Assembly (NCBI RefSeq): GCF_021018745.1
Contig: NZ_CP063845.1
Coordinates: 682,001 to 746,000 of the forward strand
From: Gloeobacter morelensis MG652769
GTDB lineage: Bacteria > Cyanobacteriota > Cyanobacteriia > Gloeobacterales > Gloeobacteraceae
Reading direction: 5' to 3'
Length of the DNA stretch: 64,000 nucleotides
Position numbers and translations under genes: made by a program. This document shows positions 57,508-64,000 of the stretch, piece by piece. Positions within the stretch are counted from its first letter, which is position 1. Each line of letters opens with the position of its first letter. Under the pieces are notes generated by a model, which was not told the DNA's origin, did no database searches, and saw only the letters and a program-made list of their open reading frames with translations.

Positions 57508-58105
57508 CAAAGTTGGGCAGTACGCTGCGTTTGCAACAATAGAATGTATCAAATGTATCAACGGAAAAGTATGAGTGGCCAAGGCCCCTGACTTTCGCAG
57601 AAGTGAGTCCGACGATGTACGTAATTTTACGGGACATTGATTGATGCTTGCGTAGGTGCACCCAAGAAAAGCAGTGAAACACCGCTTCTTCAACCATCCT
57701 GTTTGTCCGCAATTTGGTACTTTTCACTATTGCCTCATCTTCCAGGCAGCAGCATACTGTTAGCAAGAACAAGCTAATAAACTGCATATTTGATTGACGA
57801 CAGGAGAAGCACAAGGTGTTTCAGTCCTGATCAGGCAGGTACTACCTAGCGATTATCCCCGATTTTTCCTGGGGACGTTTTCTCTCTGTACAGGTGCATT
57901 CTGGAGCCAGTCAGAAGTCTGTGTTGGTTGTGCGTTAGTCGCCATCGCGCCGCAAAGCGGCGGCCCACACCGGGTTGTCACTCCTCCCAAGTCAATACCC
58001 TTCCGTCGTTACGTGGTTTTTATACCGCCGCCGTTGCGGAGATGCGGTGCCGATCGGGCATTCGAATCTTGCTGAGCGGCCGTCAAAACCGAGGTCAGGT
58101 GCACA
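57508..58105. other. 598-bp AT-rich non-coding gap
   Basis: No gene supported: frames are short and without motifs. The first part (57508-57800) is clearly more AT-rich than the flanks. It ends at the GTG of a response regulator. A TTCGAAT sequence near 58058 looked like a tRNA T-loop but lacks the arms. Confidence 0.5.
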
Positions 58106-58801
58106 GTGACAAACAACACATCAGTTCAGACCCGCATTCTGGTCGTCGACGACCAGGCTGTGATGCGCCGGGGCTTTTGCAGCATGCTGCGTCTGGCGGA
58201 TCACCCGTTTGCCATCGAGGAAGCGGCCGACGGCATCCAGGCGTTGCAGCTGTTCGAGCAGCTGCGACCCGACCTGGTGCTGCTGGACGTCGGATTGCCT
58301 GAGGTGAGCGGCATCGAGGTGGCGCGCCGCATCCACAGCCTCGAGCCGCTAGCCAAAATTTTGATGGTGGCCGAACTGGAGGAGGATTTCCTGCAGGCTT
58401 TTCGGGTCGATGCCCGCGGTTGTCTGCTCAAGAGCGTCGAGGCGCAGGAACTGCTCAATGCCGTAGGTCTGGTGCTCTGCGGGTACCTGGTCTTTGGCAA
58501 GGCGATTGTGCGGCTGATCTTTGAGCACGCCTACCTGCCCGAAGAGCCGAGCAAACCGGGAAAACTCGCCATCAGCCTCACCAAGCGGGAGCAGGAGATC
58601 CTGGGTCTGATTGCCCAGGAGTACACCAACTCCGAAATTGCCAAGCACCTCTACATCAGCCCCCGCACGGTCGATTCCCATCGCGCCCGCTTGATGCAGA
58701 AGTTGGGCACGCGCAACACCGCGGGCCTGGTGCGCATCGCCGTTCAGCAGGGATTGCTGCAGGAGCCGGCTGCGGCGTTGCGGGCCTACTACGGCACTTA
58801 A
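58106..58801 (+). CDS. NarL/LuxR-type response regulator with atypical receiver
   Basis: 231 residues from a GTG at 58106. Receiver: ILVVDDQAVMRRGF with acidic pair, phosphorylation site LVLLDVGLPEV (Asp 61) and GCLLKSVEA with the lysine. At the usual Thr/Ser position the sequence is ILMVAELEED, so Ala replaces it. The LuxR-type helix-turn-helix is complete: LTKREQEILGLIAQEYTNSE, YISPRTVDSHRARLMQKLGT. No kinase is nearby. Its end overlaps the convergent permease gene by four bases. Confidence 0.9.
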   Translation: MTNNTSVQTRILVVDDQAVMRRGFCSMLRLADHPFAIEEAADGIQALQLFEQLRPDLVLLDVGLPEVSGIEVARRIHSLEPLAKILMVAELEEDFLQAFRVDARGCLLKSVEAQELLNAVGLVLCGYLVFGKAIVRLIFEHAYLPEEPSKPGKLAISLTKREQEILGLIAQEYTNSEIAKHLYISPRTVDSHRARLMQKLGTRNTAGLVRIAVQQGLLQEPAAALRAYYGT

Positions 58802-60111
58802 TCGGCGCGCAGGGCGGCGATCGGGTCGAGCCGGGCCGCCTGCCGGGCCGGGTAGACCCCAAAAAAGACGCCGATGGCCACGCACACCCCGAGCGAGAGC
58901 GCGATCGACTCGGCGGCGACGCTCGTCTGCCAGCCGAGCGTGGCGCTCACCGCCCAGGCGGCGGCTACTCCAAGGCCGATCCCCAGCAGGCCGCCGCTCG
59001 CCGCGAGCACCACCGCTTCGATCAAAAACTGCCGGAGAATATCGCCCGAGCGCGCGCCGATCGCCTTGCGGATGCCGATTTCGCGGGTGCGCTCGCTGAC
59101 TGAGACAAGCATGATGTTCATGATCCCGATGCCGCCCACCACCAGCGAGATGGCCGCCGTTACCCCCAGCAAGATCGTGAAGATGCCGGTGACGCTGTTG
59201 GAGGCTTCGACCAGGTCGGCCTGGGTGCGGATGAAAAAGTCGTCCACCCGTGGCGGCACGATCTTGTGGCGCAGTCGCAGCAAGTTGGTGATCTGGAACT
59301 GGGCGGCGTCGATCTGATCGCCGCCTTTGGCCGAGACGGCCACGTTATTCAGCGCTATGCCACCTAGGGAGTTGACCCCGACGATGCGGCTGGCCATGGT
59401 CGTCAGCGGCAGCACGATCTGATCGTCTTGATCGCGAAACTGGGTGGCGCCCTTGTATTCGAGGGTGCCAATCACCAAAAAATCTTCGCCGCGGATGCGG
59501 ATGCTCTTGCCCAGGGCACTCTGGGGATCGAGGCCCAACTCGTCGACGACCGTCTGGCCGAGGACGGCCACTTTTGCCGATTGATCCAGTTCGATCTGGT
59601 TAAAGAAGCGGCCGGTGAGCGGCAGAAAGTCGCGGACTTTGACGTAGGAAGGTGTAGTGCCCACCAGGTTGGTGTTGGTGTTGGCCCCGGCGAAGGTAGC
59701 CTGGGCGCGGCCGTTGAGCTGGGGTGCCACATCCTCGACCGCCTGGGCGGTGGCGGCGATCGCTTTGGCGTCATCCCAGGTGAGGGTGGTGGCCGTGCCT
59801 GCCCCCTGGGAGGCGCCGGGGGTACCGCCGAAGGTGGCCGCACCGTTCTGGACGAAGATCAAGTTGGAGCCCAGGGATTTGAGCTGGGCCTCCGTCTGGG
59901 CCTGGGCACCCCGGCCGATGGCCACCATCGCGATCACCGCCGCGATGCCGATAATCACCCCGAGCATCGTGAGGGCCGAGCGCAATTTGTTGGCCAATAG
60001 CGATCCCCAGGCCAGCTGGACGGTCTCGATGAGGTCGAGACCGCCCCGGCGGGTGGGGGGCGGACCGTTGCCCAAAGACAGGGTGATGGGCGTTTGCTCT
60101 TTGAGTTCCAT
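58798..60111 (-). CDS. MacB-like ABC transporter permease
   Basis: 437 residues with one N-terminal helix, a large periplasmic domain and three C-terminal helices: the MacB layout, but without an ATPase domain. Conserved: WGSLLANKLRSALTMLGVII, GIAAVIAMVAIGRGAQAQTE and the C-terminal LVSVSERTREIGIRKAIGAR, ARQAARLDPIAALRA. It should work with the membrane-fusion protein upstream and a separate ATPase; none is adjacent. Together they probably export a drug, lipid or peptide. Confidence 0.9.
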   Translation of the reverse strand: MELKEQTPITLSLGNGPPPTRRGGLDLIETVQLAWGSLLANKLRSALTMLGVIIGIAAVIAMVAIGRGAQAQTEAQLKSLGSNLIFVQNGAATFGGTPGASQGAGTATTLTWDDAKAIAATAQAVEDVAPQLNGRAQATFAGANTNTNLVGTTPSYVKVRDFLPLTGRFFNQIELDQSAKVAVLGQTVVDELGLDPQSALGKSIRIRGEDFLVIGTLEYKGATQFRDQDDQIVLPLTTMASRIVGVNSLGGIALNNVAVSAKGGDQIDAAQFQITNLLRLRHKIVPPRVDDFFIRTQADLVEASNSVTGIFTILLGVTAAISLVVGGIGIMNIMLVSVSERTREIGIRKAIGARSGDILRQFLIEAVVLAASGGLLGIGLGVAAAWAVSATLGWQTSVAAESIALSLGVCVAIGVFFGVYPARQAARLDPIAALRAD

Positions 60112-60124
60112 AGCAGGCTCGGTC

Positions 60125-61471
60125 CTATCGGGGGGCGCGGGTAGAACGGCCGGCGCCGGGGCCGCCCAGGGGGGAGCTGTTGCTCACCGGCCGGTCGTTG
60201 GGTTTGCGGCCGCCCGGGAAGGTGATGTAGACCCGGTCGCCCTCGGCAAGACCGCCGATCACCTGGGTCTGGCTGCCGACGGTGGCGCCGATTTCGATGG
60301 GCTTGAAGCGCGGCTTCGCACCCCCCGGCAGGTAGACGCCGTTGCGCCCCGCCTCGCTGACCACCGCCGTGGTCGGGATGAGCAGGGCGTCCTTGCGCTC
60401 GCCGACTCGAAAGACCGCCGTCAGGTTCATGCCCGACTTGAGCAGGCGGCGGTCGGGATCGGTGATGCGCACGCGCACTTCGAAGCTGGTGACGTTCTGG
60501 ACGACGACCGCTTCGGGGGCTACCAGGCGGACCTGGCCTTTGAAGCTACGTCCCGGATAAGCGTCCACCCGCAGCGCCACGGACTGGCCGGGGTAGATAT
60601 TGCGCACGTCCGATTCGGCGACGCTCGCCACCGCCTCCAGCTCGCCCGCCATCGCCAGAATCGACGAGGAGGTGGCGGAGGAAGTGGCGCTCGCCGAGGT
60701 GGTCGGGGTGACAAACGAGCCGGGGTTGGCAAATTTTTGGGTGATCACGCCGGCAAAGGGTGCCCGGATAGCCGTGTCGTTCACCTGGGTCTGGATCGTT
60801 TTGAGGGCGCCCTCGGCCTGGAGCACCTGGGCGCGGGCGGTGTCGATATCCTCCGGGCGAAAGCCTGCCTTCGATAGATCCGCCTGCTGGCGCAGCGCAC
60901 CGATGCGCGCCTGGAGCGATTCGTATTGCGAGCGGCTGACGTCGAGGGCGTTGCGGCTCACCGCGCCGGAGGCGAATAGCTGTGCGTTGCTCTCGTAGGT
61001 GGAGCGGGCGCCAATCAGTTGCGCCTCGGCGTCGCGCAGGTTCTGCTCGGCCTGGCGAATTTCCTGGGTGCGGTTGCCTGCCTGCAACTTGCGCAAATTG
61101 GCCTGGGCGGCGGCGAGGGTGCCCTTCGCCTGCAACAGCTGCCCCTGCAGGTCGGTATTGTCCATGCGGGCGAGGATCTGGCCTTTTTTGACCACCTGGC
61201 CCTGATCGACGTACAGCGCCGCGAGCCGGCCCGGTTGCTTGGGGGAGATGTTGACTGGGGTGAGGGGCTTGACGATCCCTGCCGCCGAGACCGAGAGGAT
61301 GACGTCTTCGCGCACCACCGGAGCGGTCTGGCGGGCGAGTTCCTGGGCGCGCTCAGCGGGTTGTTCGGCGCGGCCGAAGAGGAACCAGCCGGTCGCCAGG
61401 GCCGCAAGGACCACCCCGGCGATAATCAGCCAGTTGAGGCGCCGGTCGCGTTTTTTGGAGATGACTGCCAT
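60125..61471 (-). CDS. MacA/HlyD-type periplasmic adaptor subunit
   Basis: 448 residues beginning with one membrane helix (LNWLIIAGVVLAALATGWFLF), then the barrel-sandwich hybrid (VSPAG-like SVSAAGIVKPLTPVNISPKQ), a long helical hairpin (LQGQLLQAKGTLAAAQANLR, ARIGALRQQADLSKAGFRPE) and a beta-barrel end (VAVNVTS-like VVQNVTSFEVRVRITDPDRR). It links the inner-membrane permease to an outer-membrane channel. The stop lies 13 bases before the permease gene start, so they are one transcript. No ATPase gene follows. Confidence 0.9.
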   Translation of the reverse strand: MAVISKKRDRRLNWLIIAGVVLAALATGWFLFGRAEQPAERAQELARQTAPVVREDVILSVSAAGIVKPLTPVNISPKQPGRLAALYVDQGQVVKKGQILARMDNTDLQGQLLQAKGTLAAAQANLRKLQAGNRTQEIRQAEQNLRDAEAQLIGARSTYESNAQLFASGAVSRNALDVSRSQYESLQARIGALRQQADLSKAGFRPEDIDTARAQVLQAEGALKTIQTQVNDTAIRAPFAGVITQKFANPGSFVTPTTSASATSSATSSSILAMAGELEAVASVAESDVRNIYPGQSVALRVDAYPGRSFKGQVRLVAPEAVVVQNVTSFEVRVRITDPDRRLLKSGMNLTAVFRVGERKDALLIPTTAVVSEAGRNGVYLPGGAKPRFKPIEIGATVGSQTQVIGGLAEGDRVYITFPGGRKPNDRPVSNSSPLGGPGAGRSTRAPR

Positions 61472-61481
61472 GCAATGCGCT

Positions 61482-61511
61482 GGGGAAGTGAATTTTGGGG
61501 AAGTGAATTTT
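61482..61511 (-). repeat. Two tandem 15-bp repeats upstream of the adaptor gene
   Basis: GGGGAAGTGAATTTT occurs at 61482-61496 and again at 61497-61511, directly adjoining, just before the adaptor start codon. It resembles a regulator-binding half-site pair at the promoter of the export operon. Confidence 0.6.
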
Positions 61512-61630
61512 AAAGATCAAGACGCCCCGAGCCCTCCGGGGGTTCGTCCGACGATCCCATCTTGGCAGTTTTCGCCCGGCCACCGCTGCTCGCCCGTAAC
61601 ATGGTTTTGATCCGCCTTCGCTTGAGATTT

Positions 61631-62800
61631 ATGCGCGATTGGAAACGGTTGCCCGCCACCCTCGATGCTGCCCGGGAAGGCCGGGAGATGACGGTGCCCG
61701 AGGCGGCTTTCTTGCTCAGCCAGACCGACCCGGCGGCCCGCGAGCTTGTCCGCTCGGCCGCCGACCGCCTGCGCGCCGATCTAGTGGGTGAGCGGGTGAG
61801 CTACGTGATCAACCGCAACATCAACTTCTCGAACATCTGCATTCAGCACTGTTCGTTTTGCGCCTTCCGGCGCGACGCGCCGGAAGCGGGAGCCTACAGC
61901 CTTGACTTTGCCCACATCCTGCAGAAGACTGCCGAAGCGGTCGCCTCGGGCGCCACCGAGATCTGCATGCAGGGCGGTCTCAACCCGGCGGTGCGCGCTG
62001 CGGGCGGCCGGGTGCTCGACTATTATCTGCAGTTAGTAGCTGCGATCAAAGCGCATTTTCCCCGTATTCACCTGCACGCCTTTTCGCCGCAGGAGTCGTT
62101 TTTTATCGCCCGCGAGGACCAGCTGTCCATCGAGACGGTGCTTGGCGAACTGCGCGCCGCTGGGGTCGATTCGATGCCCGGCACGGCGGCGGAGGTGCTC
62201 CACGAGCCGGTGCGCCGCCGCCTCTGCCCCGAAAAGCTCAGTACCCTCGCCTGGGTGCGCACGGTCGAAGCCGCCCACCGCACCGGTTTACCGATGACCA
62301 GCACGATGCTGTCAGGTCACATCGAGACGGCTATGCATCGGGCTATTCACCTCGGCGTGCTGCGCACCATCCAGAAGCGCACCGGTGGGTTCACCGAATT
62401 TGTGCTCCTGCCCTACGTCGGACTTGCCGCTCCGCGCGCCCTGCGCGCCCGCGTCGGGCGCGATCAGCCGGAACTGGCGGACGCGCTGCTCACCCAGGCG
62501 GTGGCGCGTCTATTTTTTGGGCGCTCACTGGTCAATCACCAACCCAGTTGGGTAAAGCTCGGCCTGGAGGGGGCGGGCGAAGCCTTGCGCTGGGGGTGCA
62601 ACGACATCGGCGGCACCCTGATGGAGGAGCACATCACCGCGATGGCCGGAGCCCAGGGCGGCACCTGTCAGACGCCCGAGGCTCTGCGCGCCGCCGTCTT
62701 TCAGGCCGGACGCACCGCGTACCAGCGGGACACGCTCTACCGGGAAGTGGCCGCAGAAAGTATCCAGCCGGCTGCATCGGCCAAGTCCGCCGCCAGATAA
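61631..62800 (+). CDS. cofH: FO synthase subunit 2 (CofH)
   Basis: About 389 residues from the ATG at 61631; another at 61601 adds ten. Radical SAM: CIQHCSFCAF provides CxxxCxxC, with QGGLNPAVRAAGGRVLDYYL and GTAAEVLHEPVRRRLCPEKL. CofH couples 5-amino-6-ribitylaminouracil to tyrosine, making the 5-deazaflavin precursor FO with CofG. cofG is not present in the window. FO serves as the photolyase antenna in cyanobacteria. The last 64 bases overlap the convergent GmhB-like gene. Confidence 0.92.
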   Translation: MRDWKRLPATLDAAREGREMTVPEAAFLLSQTDPAARELVRSAADRLRADLVGERVSYVINRNINFSNICIQHCSFCAFRRDAPEAGAYSLDFAHILQKTAEAVASGATEICMQGGLNPAVRAAGGRVLDYYLQLVAAIKAHFPRIHLHAFSPQESFFIAREDQLSIETVLGELRAAGVDSMPGTAAEVLHEPVRRRLCPEKLSTLAWVRTVEAAHRTGLPMTSTMLSGHIETAMHRAIHLGVLRTIQKRTGGFTEFVLLPYVGLAAPRALRARVGRDQPELADALLTQAVARLFFGRSLVNHQPSWVKLGLEGAGEALRWGCNDIGGTLMEEHITAMAGAQGGTCQTPEALRAAVFQAGRTAYQRDTLYREVAAESIQPAASAKSAAR

Positions 62801-63327
62801 TCCGGCTCGACGGCGTACTGATAGCTGCCCGAATGCACTTGCTTCCCGAAGCCTGTCTGCACCAGAATGCCCCGGCAACCGGCATTGCGGGCTAGATCGA
62901 TATCGGTAGCTTTATCGCCGACCATGAAACTGGCCGAAAGATCCAGACCGAACCGCCAGGCCGCCGCCACGAGCATGCCCGTATTTGGCTTGCGCCAGGT
63001 GGACCAGTGGCTGTACCCCGCGTGGGTGCCACCCTCGGTTGGGCTGAGGGTCGGCGCGTAGAGCATCCGATCGAGATCGGCCCCTGCCTCCGCCGCAAGC
63101 AACGTTGCAAGCCGCTGGTGCAGGGCATCGACGTGGCTTTGGGGATAGTACCCGCGCGCCGGTCCCGACTGATTGGAGGCCAGCACCGTGAACCAACCCG
63201 CGTCATTGAGCCTGCGCACCGCCTTTGCCGCGCCGGGGATCAACTCCAGATCGCAGAGCCGGTGCAGATAGCCCCGCTCCTGGTTAAGCACACCGTCGCG
63301 ATCGAGAAAAACCGCCCGCCTAAGCAC
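62737..63327 (-). CDS. gmhB: GmhB-like D,D-heptose 1,7-bisphosphate phosphatase
   Basis: 196 residues from the GTG at 63327 (VLRRAVFLDRDGVLNQERGY). HAD motif I is LDRDGV, motif II LASNQSG, motif III KPN (WRKPNTGMLV) and motif IV VGDKATDIDLARNAG; these are the HAD-IIIA pattern of GmhB/HisB-type phosphatases. It dephosphorylates heptose bisphosphate in LPS core-sugar synthesis. Substrate could also be histidinol phosphate, but the context (GDP-heptose-like enzymes not adjacent) does not decide. Overlaps cofH by 64 bases and the next gene by eight. Confidence 0.82.
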   Translation of the reverse strand: MLRRAVFLDRDGVLNQERGYLHRLCDLELIPGAAKAVRRLNDAGWFTVLASNQSGPARGYYPQSHVDALHQRLATLLAAEAGADLDRMLYAPTLSPTEGGTHAGYSHWSTWRKPNTGMLVAAAWRFGLDLSASFMVGDKATDIDLARNAGCRGILVQTGFGKQVHSGSYQYAVEPDYLAADLADAAGWILSAATSR

Positions 63328-64000
63328 CCGGCCATCTCTCCCGCAGCCAACCGGCAATCTCGCCCGTCACCTCGGCACTGCGCCGCTCGTGCAACAGATC
63401 GTGCAGTTGATCGTCGTACCAGTGGATGGTTCGATCGCCCGGGAGGCGGTCGTAAAAAGTCTGTGCCCCCCGCGCATCGACGATGCGATCAAAAGGCGTC
63501 GCAAGAATGAGCGCTGGGATAGCCAACTGAGGAGCCAGGCGCAAGCATTGTGCCCCCGCTTTATGCAATTCCACCACCAGACGGGGCCGGGTGGTACCGT
63601 CGATCAGCGGATCGGCGGCAATCCGCTGTTGCTCCAGGGGGCAGTTGGTCACCGCGGTCGGATTGTAGCCCGATGCGACAATGCTCTGCGCGAAAAGCCA
63701 GCTTCCCAGGTACGCAAAAACCTTTGCAAGGCCCCGCAGGCGATTGTCGATGACAAAAGCCGGTGAGACGCAGATGAGTCCCTGGACACGGTCGGGCCAC
63801 CGCAGCGCTGCCAGCACTCCCGTCACCGCCCCCATACTGTATCCGAGTACAACCACGGGTCGGCCGGGGCACTCCCGTCCAAGGGCTTCCAGAGCCGTTC
63901 CGGTATCGGCCAAAAACTCATCATAGGACTCGATCTGGGAGCGCGGTCCGTCGGAAAGGCCCTGGCCGCGCGGGTCCAATCCCCAGGTCCGCCAGCCACA
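63320..64000 (-). CDS. Alpha/beta hydrolase (lysophospholipase-like), N-terminus beyond the window
   Basis: The frame is open to the window edge; about 227 residues are visible. Conserved: GLDPRGQGLSDGP, nucleophile elbow GYSMG in VVVLGYSMGAVTGVLAALRW, acid in LILATPFDRIVDARGAQTFY, and His in DDQLHDLLHERR. The overall pattern is that of monoacylglycerol lipase/lysophospholipase. It overlaps the GmhB-like gene by eight bases and probably shares its transcript. Confidence 0.82.
   Translation of the reverse strand, partial: CGWRTWGLDPRGQGLSDGPRSQIESYDEFLADTGTALEALGRECPGRPVVVLGYSMGAVTGVLAALRWPDRVQGLICVSPAFVIDNRLRGLAKVFAYLGSWLFAQSIVASGYNPTAVTNCPLEQQRIAADPLIDGTTRPRLVVELHKAGAQCLRLAPQLAIPALILATPFDRIVDARGAQTFYDRLPGDRTIHWYDDQLHDLLHERRSAEVTGEIAGWLRERWPGA

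Noticed and set aside
58040-58090. tRNA-like T-loop TTCGAAT
   Set aside because: No anticodon arm, acceptor stem or D-loop could be paired around it.

Overview
The window is a high-GC chromosome segment from a cyanobacterium and fits a Gloeobacter-type organism best. Supporting genes are a Psb30/Ycf12-like photosystem II peptide, a DUF1995 (LPA3-type) protein, a DUF3153 lipoprotein, a TIGR03279-type radical SAM protein, orphan cofH, a carotenoid oxygenase, several Uma2 (DUF820) proteins and a DUF29 protein. Genes are mostly single or in two- or three-gene units, as is usual in cyanobacteria. No rRNA, tRNA or CRISPR array was seen.

Layout. 1-22 kb is mainly core: an LptC-like fragment and trpD; hpt-ispD-DUF1995; an M1 aminopeptidase with HEAT repeats followed by an Eis-like acetyltransferase; rpmI-rplT; a periplasmic amino-acid-binding protein; a small cytochrome c; purD; a methyltransferase-glycosyltransferase fusion; a radical SAM/PDZ protein; a carotenoid oxygenase; TPR and Nudix proteins. 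A structured, terminator-bearing non-coding RNA candidate lies on the minus strand at about 2.43-2.7 kb.

22.5-33.4 kb is an accessory region. It holds katG and a VOC protein with an acquired look, two MITE-like inverted-repeat elements, a 96-bp IS6-like mini-element, a complete IS630-type insertion with a -1 frameshift transposase, an Uma2 gene, a HipA-like kinase/DUF3037 pair, an SGNH hydrolase with five 50-residue repeats and a VapC/Phd-type toxin-antitoxin pair. Around these are remains of a sulfonate uptake locus: intact ssuE, decayed ssuCB and the tail of ssuA, cut exactly at the end of one element. The tail of a beta-carbonic anhydrase is cut at the IS630 end.

33.4-64 kb returns to core functions: lepA, a MarR regulator, an AI-2E family exporter, trpB, a large PP2C phosphatase, putA, psb30, TerC, panB, two GDP-mannose 4,6-dehydratase paralogues, cysM, a BlaI/M56 regulator-protease pair with a palindromic candidate operator, a frameshifted DUF29 gene, hisB, an FHA-PrsW fusion, a tandem histidine phosphatase, a NarL-type regulator, a MacA/MacB-like pair without an ATPase, cofH, a GmhB-like phosphatase and a partial lipase-like hydrolase. 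A second small-RNA candidate lies at 50.77-50.92 kb.

TrpD, TrpB, HisB, CysM, PurD, Hpt, IspD, PanB and PutA give scattered steps of amino-acid, nucleotide, isoprenoid and cofactor metabolism. The two GMD proteins, the methyltransferase-glycosyltransferase and the GmhB-like protein point to envelope polysaccharide synthesis. All family assignments come from reading motifs; no database search was run.
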